Source of the DNA: Phycisphaerales bacterium
GTDB taxonomy: Bacteria; Planctomycetota; Phycisphaerae; Sedimentisphaerales; Anaerobacaceae
Direction of reading: 5' to 3'
NCBI GenBank assembly: GCA_020343675.1
Contig: CP070806.1
Span: 4,473,231 to 4,505,869, forward strand
Length of the DNA stretch: 32,639 nucleotides
The position numbers and the translations under genes are program-made. This document shows, in pieces, positions 7,204 to 15,994 of the stretch. Under the pieces are notes generated by a model. It saw nothing but the letters and a program-made list of their open reading frames with translations. It ran no database searches and was not told the DNA's origin. Each line of letters begins with the position of its first letter. The first letter of the stretch is position 1.

Positions 7204-8967
7204 TTAAAACAGGCCCTGCACTTTGCCGGTTTTGACATCCACGTCGATTCGCCGGAACGCCGGGTTCGAGCCGGTACCGGGCATGAGTTTGATCGCCCCT
7301 GCCACGGGCACGATAAACCCGGCCCCTTTGTACACCATGATATCGCGAATCGGAAGCTCCCAGCCCTTCGGGCGGCCCTTCAGGTCCGGATCGTGCGAGA
7401 GGCTCAGGTGTGTTTTGACCATGCACGTTCCGAGCTTGCCGGCCATCGGATCCGCTTCAAAGGCTTTGGCCTTCTCGAGCGCTTCATCCGTGTATGTGAC
7501 GCCGTCGGCACCGTAAACTTCCCTGGCGATCAGCTCGATGCGCTTTCGCAGAGGCGTTTTCAGATCGTAGAGGAACTTGAAGCTGTTCTTCTCATCACAG
7601 GCCTGGATGACGGCTTCGGCCAGCTCAATGGCGCCGTCGCCGCCTTTGAGCCAGTGTTCGGAGACGGCAGCCAGGGCCCCGTTCTGTTCGGCGATCTTTC
7701 TGACGAGGGCAATCTCGGCCTTCGTGTCGGTGTAGAAGCTGTTGATACAAACGACCGGCCGGACGCCGCTCTTCTTGACGGTCTCGATGTGCGCGATGAG
7801 GTTCTCGCAGCCTTTCTCCACCAATTCGAGGTTCTCTTTGATGTATTCCTCCGCCAGAGGCAGTCCGGGCTTGACCGCCGGGCCGCCCCCGTGCATTTTC
7901 AGAGCACGGATTGTCGCGACGATAACGATGCAATTGGGCGTGACTCCCGACCAGCGGCATTTCAGGTTCCAGAACTTCTCAAAACCGATATCCGCCCCGA
8001 AACCGCTTTCGGTGACGTGATAATCGCTCAGCTTGACCCCGATTCTGTCGGCGATGATGGAACTTTGCCCGATAGCGATATTCGCAAACGGGCCGGCGTG
8101 CACAAAGACGGGCTGGCCTTCGACCGTCTGGAGTAGATTCGGATTAAGCGCATCGGCCATCCAGGCGGTCATCGCACCATCGACTTCCAGGTCGGCCGTT
8201 GTCACTTCATTTCCCCTCTTGTCGTACGCGACGACGATCTTACCCATACGCTCGCGCATGTCCTTGAGATCCTTGGCCACCGCCAAAATCGCCATCACCT
8301 CACTGGATACGGTAATGGCGAATCCCGACTCCATCTCATAGCCGTCCATCTTTCCGCCCTTGCCGACCGTGATGTTGCGGAGGGCCTGGGCGCAGAAATC
8401 AATGACCCACTTCATCTGGACGCGCTCCGGATCGATATCGAGGCGTTTGAGCCCTCTTTGTGCGAGTTTCGCATCGTCGTAGTTCCTCTCGTGCTGCATC
8501 CGCGAAGTCAGCGCGACCATAGCCAGATTGTGTGCATTCGTGATGCAGTCGATATCGCCGGTCAGCCGGATGGAGAAAGGCGTCAGAGGAATACACTGGG
8601 CCAGGCCCCCGCCGGCCGCCGAACCCTTGATATTGAAGGTAGGCCCGCCGCTCGGCTGCCGGATCGCTCCGACTACGCGCTTGCCTAATTTGCCGAGACC
8701 CTCAACCAGCCCCATGCTCGTGGTCGTTTTGCCTTCGCCTAAAGGCGTGGGGGTAATCGCGGTCACGTCGATATACTTCGCATCGGGCTCGTCCGCCAGC
8801 CGGTCCAGGGCTTTGATGTAATCGACTTTGCCCAAGAGACGTCCCATGGGCAGCAATTCATCCTGCTCAAGCCCCAATTCTTCGGCCAATTGGCGAACGG
8901 GTTTCATGTTCTCCTCGGCAGCCTCTGCGATCTGCCAGTCCTTCATTTTTGTCGGGTCAAGCTTCAT
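7204..8967 (-). CDS. fhs: Formate--tetrahydrofolate ligase
   Basis: Fhs joins formate to tetrahydrofolate with ATP to give 10-formyl-THF, the entry step of the methyl branch of the Wood-Ljungdahl pathway and of formate assimilation generally. The 587-residue protein has the ATP-binding TPLGEGKTT at residues 74-82, [19 protein letters not shown] at 103-121, and the C-terminal [13 protein letters not shown] block. The length is slightly above the usual 555-560. GAGGAAGGA lies just before ATG 8967. It is the first gene of the unit with folD and is divergent from the formate dehydrogenase operon, so both ways of handling formate are encoded back to back. Confidence 0.97.
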   Translation of the reverse strand: MKLDPTKMKDWQIAEAAEENMKPVRQLAEELGLEQDELLPMGRLLGKVDYIKALDRLADEPDAKYIDVTAITPTPLGEGKTTTSMGLVEGLGKLGKRVVGAIRQPSGGPTFNIKGSAAGGGLAQCIPLTPFSIRLTGDIDCITNAHNLAMVALTSRMQHERNYDDAKLAQRGLKRLDIDPERVQMKWVIDFCAQALRNITVGKGGKMDGYEMESGFAITVSSEVMAILAVAKDLKDMRERMGKIVVAYDKRGNEVTTADLEVDGAMTAWMADALNPNLLQTVEGQPVFVHAGPFANIAIGQSSIIADRIGVKLSDYHVTESGFGADIGFEKFWNLKCRWSGVTPNCIVIVATIRALKMHGGGPAVKPGLPLAEEYIKENLELVEKGCENLIAHIETVKKSGVRPVVCINSFYTDTKAEIALVRKIAEQNGALAAVSEHWLKGGDGAIELAEAVIQACDEKNSFKFLYDLKTPLRKRIELIAREVYGADGVTYTDEALEKAKAFEADPMAGKLGTCMVKTHLSLSHDPDLKGRPKGWELPIRDIMVYKGAGFIVPVAGAIKLMPGTGSNPAFRRIDVDVKTGKVQGLF

Positions 8968-9123
8968 AATTCCTTCCTCATATTAGACAATCATTTTTCA
9001 ATGCTTATGTGCGGCACAATGGAAGGCAGTGACGCCCGGAATGCTGTCATCAAAATAGCCAAGAAGAAGCTCACCGCAGCACTGTACATTGCGATTTCCC
9101 ATCAAAATAAAAGATTTTGGGTC

Positions 9124-9137
9124 GGATTGTACAATCC
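9124..9137. promoter_or_regulatory. Candidate operator, 14-bp perfect palindrome
   Basis: GGATTGTACAATCC is a perfect palindrome located midway between the two divergent operons. Its core TGTACA also occurs at 9083-9088, with 45 bp between the two cores. This arrangement suits a dimeric regulator controlling both directions, for example a GntR- or FNR-like factor, but no regulator gene is nearby and the factor is unknown. Confidence 0.4.
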
Positions 9138-9246
9138 CCTACGAACTGGGACAACAATAAACTGCGCCGGAAAAACAATCTTCGCCTCTTTTTGGACGCG
9201 GGAAGCGACGCTCAGAGCGGGACACATTTTGGGCATCAATTAACCG

Positions 9247-9275
9247 TTGCCGCCGGGCTGATTGCCCCGTATAAT
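9247..9275 (+). promoter_or_regulatory. Sigma-70 promoter of the formate dehydrogenase operon
   Basis: TTGCCG (9247-9252), a 17-bp spacer and a consensus TATAAT (9270-9275). Transcription would begin near 9282, giving a leader of about 50 bases before the NuoE-like gene. Confidence 0.75.
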
Positions 9276-9331
9276 CCCCATGTCCTGAATCAGGAAGGTT
9301 CACTGGTGAATCGTATTTCAGGCGGCAAGAT

Positions 9332-9811
9332 ATGCAAAGTGACAGGAACGCACCGCTCGATAAGACTGCGGCACTGGAAATATGCCGATCCATGGGACAG
9401 ATCACCTCGGACAGCCTGATCCCCATCCTCCAGCAGATTCAGGATTCATACGGCTATCTGCCGGCGGAAATCCTCTTCGAGGTCAGCAGGCAGACGGGCC
9501 TGCACGTCAATCACATGTTTGGCGTCGCGACCTTCTATGAGCAGTTTCATCTCGAACCTCGCGGACGCCACACCATCAAGTGCTGCCGGGGGACCGCCTG
9601 TCACGTAAGGGGAGGACGAGAAATAGCCAATACCCTGAAGCGCCAGCTCGGAGTCGAAGAAGGATGCACGACGGCGGACATGCGGTTTACGTTCGAGACC
9701 GTGGCGTGCCTGGGTACGTGTTTTCTGGCGCCGGTGATGATGGTCAACAACGACTATTACGGCAATGTCGCATCGAGCAGGATAAAGTCGATCCTGGAGA
9801 AATATAAGTAG
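9332..9811 (+). CDS. NuoE-like [2Fe-2S] subunit of NAD-linked formate dehydrogenase
   Basis: This 159-residue protein is a thioredoxin-fold [2Fe-2S] subunit of the NuoE / HndA / HydC / FdsG type. The four cluster ligands are visible as Cys85 and Cys90 in CRGTACHVRG and Cys126 and Cys130 in ACLGTC. The N-terminal helical part (SLIPILQQIQDSYGYLP) is also typical. It passes electrons between the flavin subunit and its partner cluster. It starts at ATG 9332 with only a weak ribosome site (AGGCGG) and lies 5 bases before the flavin-subunit gene, consistent with one complex. The order NuoE-like, NuoF-like, catalytic subunit is the same as FdsG-FdsB-FdsA of soluble NAD-dependent formate dehydrogenases. 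Confidence 0.93.
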   Translation: MQSDRNAPLDKTAALEICRSMGQITSDSLIPILQQIQDSYGYLPAEILFEVSRQTGLHVNHMFGVATFYEQFHLEPRGRHTIKCCRGTACHVRGGREIANTLKRQLGVEEGCTTADMRFTFETVACLGTCFLAPVMMVNNDYYGNVASSRIKSILEKYK

Positions 9812-9816
9812 GGCAA

Positions 9817-11724
9817 ATGACCACCAAGAAGATACGTTCGCATCAGCATCTGAAGGAAGCAGCCCGACGGGCACAAAAAGTCCGTCAGAAGTACCGTTGC
9901 CGCGCCCTTATCTGCATGACGGGTTGCCGAGCCCTTGGCGCCGCGGACATCGCAGCGGCGTTCAAAGAGAAACTGGTCGCAGCGAAGCTCAACAAGGAAG
10001 TCGCGGTCGTCGAGACCGGCTGCATAGGACTCTGCGCACGTGCCCCGGTCGTGCTGATTGAGCCATATGAGTATCTCTACGGAGGCGTGAAACCGGGTGA
10101 CGTCGATGAGATAATTGAAACGACAATTCGCAATGGGAAGCCGGTAGAATCACTGGTCGGTGTCGAAGACGGCAATGCTCTGCCTAAGATCGACCAGGTA
10201 GGCTTCTACAAAGCCCAGCACAAAGCCGTGTTGGAGAACTGCGGTAGGATCGATCCCAAGAGAATCGAGGACGCTATCGCGCGCGGATGTTACGAAGCCG
10301 AAGCAAAAGCCTTGTGTACGATGGCTCCCGAAGAGGTGATCGAGGAGGTCACCAAAGCTGATCTCAGAGGCCGGGGTGGTGCTGGTTTTCCAACCGGTCT
10401 CAAGTGGAGCTTCTGCCGAAAGTCCCCCGGAGACGAAAAATATCTGATTTGCAATGCCGACGAGGGCGACCCTGGAGCGTTCATGGATCGGGCTCTCAAG
10501 GAGGGCGATCCGCATAGAGTCATCGAAGGAATGACAATCGCGGCCTACGCTATCGGTGCGGCCAACGGCTTTGTCTATGTGCGTGCCGAGTATCCGATAG
10601 CCGTCGAGCATATCGGAATCGCACTCGATCAGGCGAGAGAATACGGCCTACTGGGCAAGAACATACTGGGCTCCGGATTCGATTTCGACATCGAAGTCCG
10701 TATCGGAGCCGGAGCGTTCGTCTGCGGGGAAGAGACCGCGCTGATAGCGTCGCTCGAAGGCAAGCGAGGCATGCCCAGGCCCAGGCCGCCGTTCCCGGCG
10801 CAAAAGGGATATCACGGCAAGCCCACCAATATCAACAACGTCGAGACCTTTGCCAACGTGCCGCTGATCATCAACAAGGGCGCAAAATTGTACTCTTCCG
10901 TAGGAACCGACGGCGGCAAGGGAACAAAGATTTTTGCTCTGGCCGGCAAGGTCAACAACACGGGACTCGTCGAAGTACCAATGGGCGCTACCCTGCGACA
11001 GATAGTCTTCGACGTCGGCGGCGGCATCCCTGACGGCGGCAAATTCAAAGCAGCACAGATGGGCGGCCCTTCCGGTGGGTGCGTTCCTGGGCAGTTCCTC
11101 GATCTCGGCATCGATTACGATTCGGTCAAAGACATCGGCGCTATCATGGGCTCTGGCGGCCTCATCGTCATGGATGAAAGCACCTGCATGGTAGACGTGG
11201 CCCGGTATTTTCTGCAATTTGTCCAGAGCGAGTCCTGCGGCAAGTGCACCCCCTGCCGGGTCGGCGCCAAAGAGATGCTTCACATCCTCGATGCGATCTG
11301 TGAAGGCCGGGCTGCAATCGAAGACCTGAATCGGCTGGAGCGGCTGGCCGATCACGTCGGCAAAGCATCGCTCTGCGGGCTGGGCCAGACGGCGCCGAAT
11401 CCGGTCATGACAACGCTGCGATACTTCAAGAATGAGTACCAAGACCACATCGAGAGGAACCAGTGCCCGGCCTTTGTGTGTAGCACAATGCTCAGCTTCC
11501 ATATCGATCCCGACAGATGCACCGGCTGCGGCGCTTGCGCCAGAGCCTGCCCCGTCGAGGCGATAGCGGGCGAAAAGAAGAAAACTCACGTCATCGACGG
11601 CGGCATCTGCATCCGTTGCGGGGCGTGCCTGGGAGCTTGTCCCCCGCAGTTCGCAGCGGTCTACCGTCGCAGCGGCAAGCTGACCAAGCGTGAAAAGCAG
11701 AAAAAGCCCCGTAGCAAGAGCTGA
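9817..11724 (+). CDS. NuoF-like flavin/NAD(H) subunit with added ferredoxin domains (HydB/HndC type)
   Basis: The 635-residue protein binds FMN and NAD(H). Domains in order are a thioredoxin-like [2Fe-2S] domain (Cys33, Cys37, Cys69, Cys73), the NuoF core with the glycine-rich FMN/NAD motif GRGGAGFPTGLKW (185-197) and NADEGDPGAF (213-222), the SLBB region, the [4Fe-4S] site SCGKCTPC (Cys474, 477, 480 with Cys520), and a C-terminal double [4Fe-4S] ferredoxin domain (Cys568, 571, 574, 578 and Cys598, 601, 604, 608). The ferredoxin tail is known from HydB/HndC/HylB subunits of electron-bifurcating hydrogenases and formate dehydrogenases and is absent from classical FdsB. The product probably moves electrons between formate dehydrogenase, NAD(H) and possibly ferredoxin; bifurcation is an inference. 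Confidence 0.93.
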   Translation: MTTKKIRSHQHLKEAARRAQKVRQKYRCRALICMTGCRALGAADIAAAFKEKLVAAKLNKEVAVVETGCIGLCARAPVVLIEPYEYLYGGVKPGDVDEIIETTIRNGKPVESLVGVEDGNALPKIDQVGFYKAQHKAVLENCGRIDPKRIEDAIARGCYEAEAKALCTMAPEEVIEEVTKADLRGRGGAGFPTGLKWSFCRKSPGDEKYLICNADEGDPGAFMDRALKEGDPHRVIEGMTIAAYAIGAANGFVYVRAEYPIAVEHIGIALDQAREYGLLGKNILGSGFDFDIEVRIGAGAFVCGEETALIASLEGKRGMPRPRPPFPAQKGYHGKPTNINNVETFANVPLIINKGAKLYSSVGTDGGKGTKIFALAGKVNNTGLVEVPMGATLRQIVFDVGGGIPDGGKFKAAQMGGPSGGCVPGQFLDLGIDYDSVKDIGAIMGSGGLIVMDESTCMVDVARYFLQFVQSESCGKCTPCRVGAKEMLHILDAICEGRAAIEDLNRLERLADHVGKASLCGLGQTAPNPVMTTLRYFKNEYQDHIERNQCPAFVCSTMLSFHIDPDRCTGCGACARACPVEAIAGEKKKTHVIDGGICIRCGACLGACPPQFAAVYRRSGKLTKREKQKKPRSKS

Positions 11725-11746
11725 CAGGTAGAAGGAAGTGGTTCAA

Positions 11747-14440
11747 GTGAAGCTGACCATAGACGACAAACAGGTAACGGCCAAGCCGGCTCAGACGGTG
11801 CTCCAGGTCGCGCAGGCCAACGGCATCGACATTCCGAACCTCTGCTATGATCCGAGATTGGCGCCTTCCGGCTCGTGCCGGTTGTGCCTTGTCGAGATCG
11901 AGGGCCAACGGGCATTGCAGCCCTCGTGTGTGTTCGAAGCCGCCGAAGGTCTGGTGGTTAGGACCAACACTGATGAGATCCGCCAAATCCGCAAGACAAT
12001 CCTCGAGTTGCTCTTCAGCGAGCACAAGGCCAGGTGTACGACCTGCGACGAGAACGGCAAGTGTGATCTCCAGAGCTACGCCTACGAGTATCAGCTCGAT
12101 GAAGCATCTCTCGGCGCGGGACGTGGCGCCGAACCGGCACCCAACTACACCACGGGCAATCTGGCGCTGGAGTACGACCCGAACAAGTGCATCCGCTGCG
12201 CCAGGTGCGTGAGAATCTGTGACGAAGTGCAGATGGCCCACGCTCTGACGTTCAAGAACCGGGCCGCCGAGACCGAGGTGGCCACGGCGTTCGATATCCC
12301 GCTGAATGACTCGACGTGCGTGCTCTGCGGCCAGTGCATCTCGACCTGCCCCACTGGGGCGCTCTACGACCGATCTGCAAAAGGGCTATGCCAGGCCAAA
12401 GATATGGTGCGCACTCGAACGACCTGCGTCTATTGCGGCGTCGGCTGTCAGATCGACCTGAACGTCAATCCCAAGACAAACCGTATCGTCAGAGTTACCA
12501 GCGAGGTCGGCTGCATACCGAACGACGGCAATCTCTGTGTAAAGGGAAGATTCGGCATGGACTTCGTTGGCCATCCCGAGCGACTGACCACGCCCCTGAT
12601 CAAGCGCAATGGCTCGTTCGAGAAGGCGTCCTGGGACGAAGCGATCGAAGTGATTGCCGGCAAGTTCAAAAAAATAAAATCTGAAACGGGGCCCGACAGC
12701 ATCGCGGGACTCTCTTCGGCCAAATGTACAAACGAGGACAATTACGTCTTTCAGAAGTTCATTCGCGCCGGCATCGGGACCAATAACGTGGACCACTGCG
12801 CCCGGCTCTGTCACGCATCGACCGTGGCGGGTCTGGCCCGAGCCTTCGGAAGCGGCGCCATGACCAACTCCATCGACGAGTTCAGAAACGCCAGGTGTAT
12901 CTTCGTGATCGGCTCGAATACGCCCGAGGCACATCCGGTGATTGCCCTGAGCCTCAAAGAAGCCGTGGTCAAACACGGCGCCGAGCTTATTGTCGCCGAT
13001 CCCAGAGAAATCGACCTCGTGCCCTACGCAAAGCTGCACTTGCAGCAGCGCCCGGGCACCGACGTCGCTCTGATCAACGCCATGATGAACGTCATCATCG
13101 AGGAGGGCCTGACTGACAAGGACTTCATCGCCGAACGGACCGAGGACTTCGAGAAGGCCACCGAAGCGATTAAGGAAATGACGCCGGAGAAGGCCGAGAA
13201 GATTACCGGCGTCCGGGCTGAGGCCATCAGGCAGGCCGCCCGTATTTACGCAACCGCCGAGACCGCGAGCATCGTCTTTAGCATGGGCATCACCCAGCAC
13301 ACCACCGGCACCGACAACGTTTTGTCGCTGGCCAACCTGGCCATGATAACAGGCAACGTCGGCAGGGAATCGGCCGGCGTCAATCCTCTGCGGGGCCAGA
13401 ACAACGTCCAGGGTGCGTGCGACCTCGGCGCTCTGCCGAATGTCTATCCCGGCTATCAGCAGGTCGAGGCCCCGGACATACATGCAAAATTCGAGAAAGC
13501 CTGGGACAGAAAACTGTCGGCCAGAAACGGTCTGACCGTTGTGGAAATCTTCCACGCCATTGAAGCCGGTTTTATCAGGGCGCTGTACCTGATGGGCGAG
13601 AATCCGGCGCTGTCGGACCCGAACCTCAGCCGGACCCGCAAGGCCCTTGAAGAAGTCGAGTTCCTGGTTTCGCAGGATGTGTTCCTGACCGAATCGGGGC
13701 AATACGCCGACGTTGTGCTGCCGGCCTTCTGTTTCGCCGAGAAGGATGGTACCTTCACGAACACGGAGCGGCGAGTCCAGAGGGTGCGAAGGACCGTCAA
13801 TCCCCCGGGTCAGGCCCGGGACGACTGGGAAATCGTATGCGATATCGCCACCGCCTTCGGCTATCGGATGCACTACGAGAACGCTTCGCAGATTATGGAC
13901 GAGATTGCCTCTGTCTCGCCTATATACGGCGGTATCTCCTTCGAGCGGATTGAAACGGTCGGCCTGCAATGGCCCTGTGCCAACAAAGATCATCCGGGCA
14001 CGAAATACCTCCACAAAGGCGAATTCAAAAGAGGCAAAGGTAAATTCCACCCGGTGCGTTTCAAAGAGCCGGCGGAGCTGCCGAACAAGGAGTTTCCATT
14101 TGTTCTCTCAACCGGCAGGCTTCTGTATCAATACCACACGGGAACCCTCACGCGAAAGGTCCCGGCCATCCATCAGGTCTGCCCGACCGGATACGTGGAA
14201 ATCCACGTTCAGGACGCCGAGAAGCACGGGATCGGAGACGGCGACTCCGTGGAAGTCTCGACCCCCAGAGGCAAGGTCACGACAAAGGCGCGCGTCGGTA
14301 CGATGGTTGCAAGAGGGTGGCTCTTTATGCCGTTTCATTTCGCCGAAGGGCCCGCCAATATGCTCACCAACGACGCCCTCGATCCCATTGCAAAAATACC
14401 GGAATTCAAGGCCTGTGCCGCGAATATAAGACCCATATAA
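11747..14440 (+). CDS. Formate dehydrogenase catalytic (alpha) subunit, Mo/W-bisMGD, Cys type
   Basis: The protein (about 897 residues) oxidises formate to CO2, or the reverse, at a molybdopterin site. Counted from GTG 11738, it has a NuoG-like [2Fe-2S] domain (Cys36, 47, 50, 64), a His-Cys3 [4Fe-4S] site (His96, Cys100, 103, 109), two [4Fe-4S] clusters (Cys151, 154, 157, 161 and 194, 197, 200, 204), the catalytic-domain cluster (Cys230, 233, 237, 267), and the active-site motif NVDHCARLCHASTVAGL, where Cys358 takes the place of selenocysteine and His359 follows. The C-terminal molybdopterin dinucleotide domain begins near FVLSTGRLLYQYHTGT. GTG 11747 is preferred because AAGGA (11732-11736) leaves ten bases, against one for GTG 11738. 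FdsA and clostridial FdhF2 share this layout. Confidence 0.94.
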   Translation: MKLTIDDKQVTAKPAQTVLQVAQANGIDIPNLCYDPRLAPSGSCRLCLVEIEGQRALQPSCVFEAAEGLVVRTNTDEIRQIRKTILELLFSEHKARCTTCDENGKCDLQSYAYEYQLDEASLGAGRGAEPAPNYTTGNLALEYDPNKCIRCARCVRICDEVQMAHALTFKNRAAETEVATAFDIPLNDSTCVLCGQCISTCPTGALYDRSAKGLCQAKDMVRTRTTCVYCGVGCQIDLNVNPKTNRIVRVTSEVGCIPNDGNLCVKGRFGMDFVGHPERLTTPLIKRNGSFEKASWDEAIEVIAGKFKKIKSETGPDSIAGLSSAKCTNEDNYVFQKFIRAGIGTNNVDHCARLCHASTVAGLARAFGSGAMTNSIDEFRNARCIFVIGSNTPEAHPVIALSLKEAVVKHGAELIVADPREIDLVPYAKLHLQQRPGTDVALINAMMNVIIEEGLTDKDFIAERTEDFEKATEAIKEMTPEKAEKITGVRAEAIRQAARIYATAETASIVFSMGITQHTTGTDNVLSLANLAMITGNVGRESAGVNPLRGQNNVQGACDLGALPNVYPGYQQVEAPDIHAKFEKAWDRKLSARNGLTVVEIFHAIEAGFIRALYLMGENPALSDPNLSRTRKALEEVEFLVSQDVFLTESGQYADVVLPAFCFAEKDGTFTNTERRVQRVRRTVNPPGQARDDWEIVCDIATAFGYRMHYENASQIMDEIASVSPIYGGISFERIETVGLQWPCANKDHPGTKYLHKGEFKRGKGKFHPVRFKEPAELPNKEFPFVLSTGRLLYQYHTGTLTRKVPAIHQVCPTGYVEIHVQDAEKHGIGDGDSVEVSTPRGKVTTKARVGTMVARGWLFMPFHFAEGPANMLTNDALDPIAKIPEFKACAANIRPI

Positions 14441-14478
14441 TCCGCAAATCAAACCGAACTCGAATAAAGGAAGATTTC

Positions 14479-15360
14479 ATGGCTACGCAATCAAACAATC
14501 AGCTTTCAAGGCGGACGTTTATCCACAACAGCGCGTTTGTCGCCGCCGCCGGCTCGCTGGGCATCGGCGGATGCGCCGGGCCGACGAAAAGCGAGAGAAT
14601 CGTCACCAAGGGCCGCATCAATCAATCCGTGAGCAAGTGGTGCTATGGAAAAATCCCCCTCGATGAATTCTGTGTCATCGTCAAGAAAATGGGCATGAAT
14701 GCCATTGACCTGCTCGGTCCGAAAGACTTCCCGACACTTAAAAAGCACGGCCTGGTCTGCTCGATGATCAACACGCACAACCTGAGAAAGGGGCTCAACC
14801 GAAAGGAGAATCACGCCGAATGTCTCGCCAGCATCCGTTCGGCCATCGATGCGGCGGCTGAATACAATTTCCCGAATGTCATCACCTTCCCGGGAAACCG
14901 CGCGGGAATGTCCGACGAGGTCGGCATCGAGAACACGGTTATCGCGCTAAAGCAAATCGCCGGCCATGCGGAAGCCAAGAAGGTCACGATTTGCCTGGAA
15001 TACCTCAACAGCAAGGTCAACCACAAGGACTACATGTTCGACCGAACGGCCTGGGGCGTCGAGGTCTGCAAGAAGGTCGGCTCCGAGCGCGTCAAGATTC
15101 TCTACGACATCTATCACGCCCAGATTATGGAAGGGGACATCATCCGCACGATTCGCGACAACAAGGACTATATCGCCCACTACCACACGGGCGGCAACCC
15201 CGGCCGAAATGAAATCGACGAGACACAGGAGCTGTATTACCCCGCGATTATGCGCGCCATTGCCGAGACCGGATTCAAGGGCTATGTGGCTCACGAGTTC
15301 GTTCCCAAGCGCAATCCCATCGAGTCCCTGGCCTACGCCGTGCGAGTGTGCGATGTTTGA
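14479..15360 (+). CDS. Tat-exported hydroxypyruvate-isomerase-like TIM-barrel protein
   Basis: The 293-residue protein starts at ATG 14479 after AAAGGAAG. Its N-terminus has a twin-arginine motif (SRRTFI, residues 10-15), an Ala-rich stretch and a cysteine in GSLGIGGCAG that resembles a lipobox, so it may be a Tat-exported lipoprotein. The rest matches the sugar phosphate isomerase / hydroxypyruvate isomerase / IolE superfamily (AP endonuclease 2-like barrel): CLEYLNSKVNHKDYM, KILYDIYHAQIMEGD, HYHTGGNPGRNEID and GYVAHEFVPK supply the acidic and His metal-ligand positions expected. The extracytoplasmic substrate is unknown. It follows the formate dehydrogenase gene by 38 bases without a visible terminator and overlaps the next gene by one base. 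Tat translocase genes lie about 9 kb downstream. Confidence 0.85.
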   Translation: MATQSNNQLSRRTFIHNSAFVAAAGSLGIGGCAGPTKSERIVTKGRINQSVSKWCYGKIPLDEFCVIVKKMGMNAIDLLGPKDFPTLKKHGLVCSMINTHNLRKGLNRKENHAECLASIRSAIDAAAEYNFPNVITFPGNRAGMSDEVGIENTVIALKQIAGHAEAKKVTICLEYLNSKVNHKDYMFDRTAWGVEVCKKVGSERVKILYDIYHAQIMEGDIIRTIRDNKDYIAHYHTGGNPGRNEIDETQELYYPAIMRAIAETGFKGYVAHEFVPKRNPIESLAYAVRVCDV

Positions 15361-15908
15361 TGATGTGGACGCTGAAAGACCCTAATCCCGTAAAGCTTAT
15401 CGTAGGAATTCTGGCGGCCAACTATCAGTGCCTTCATACGGCCGCCGAGGCGCTCACCGATACGTTTGGAACCGCCGATTTCACGAGCGAGGTCTGGCCG
15501 TTCGACAAGACGGATTACTACAAGGACCAGATGGGCCCGCGGATCTTGAGGCAGTTTGTCAGCATCGAACGGCTCATCGACCCGGCGAAATTAGCGAAAG
15601 TCAAACTCCGGACGAACAAGCTCGAGCAGAAACTCACCAAAGCCCTGCGCATTCCTCTGCCCCGCCCGGTGAATCTCGACCCCGGCGTCATCGAGCCTTC
15701 CAAACTCGTCCTGGCCACAACAAAAAACTATTCGCATCGTATATATATCGGCAGGAAAATATACGCCGAGGTCACGTTGATTTTTGACAAGGGACAGTGG
15801 CAGCCCCTGGACCATACGTATCCGGATTACAGGCAGCAGTGCTACTATGATTTCTTCGAGAAAGTCAGGGGCCGGCTGCTGGAGCAGCTAAAATCATGCC
15901 GCCGGTAA
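15360..15908 (+). CDS. DUF4416 family protein
   Basis: About 182 residues. The conserved features of DUF4416 are easy to see: KLIVGILAA near the N-terminus, TSEVWPFDKTDYYKDQMG, LRTNKLEQKL, VNLDPGVIEPSKLVLATT, KNYSHRIYIGRKIYAEVTL and HTYPDYRQ. The function of the family is unknown; members are soluble, small and common in Planctomycetota and deltaproteobacteria-related lineages. The ATG at 15360 overlaps the TGA of the preceding gene, so translational coupling is likely. An upstream GTG at 15348 in the same frame is possible but has no better ribosome site. A GC-rich hairpin (AGGCGG/CCGCCT) near 15950 may end this transcript. Confidence 0.88.
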   Translation: MMWTLKDPNPVKLIVGILAANYQCLHTAAEALTDTFGTADFTSEVWPFDKTDYYKDQMGPRILRQFVSIERLIDPAKLAKVKLRTNKLEQKLTKALRIPLPRPVNLDPGVIEPSKLVLATTKNYSHRIYIGRKIYAEVTLIFDKGQWQPLDHTYPDYRQQCYYDFFEKVRGRLLEQLKSCRR

Positions 15909-15994
15909 GGACTATATCTCAGGATGTCATGGGCGGCGCAATGCGTCAGGCGAGGCGGCGTTCCGCCTGCGCTTCGGCTGTTTATTTGTGAGGG

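Larger units (their letters stand above)
8968..9331. other. Divergent control region between fhs and the formate dehydrogenase operon
   Basis: This 364-bp gap has no credible gene; the open frames crossing it lack ribosome sites and protein character. It contains a perfect palindrome at 9124-9137, a second TGTACA at 9083-9088, and the plus-strand promoter at 9247-9275. No clear promoter for fhs was found. Confidence 0.6.

Noticed and set aside
12386..14050. 554-codon minus-strand frame opposite the formate dehydrogenase gene
   Set aside because: It is a shadow of the catalytic subunit gene and has no ribosome site or recognisable protein character.
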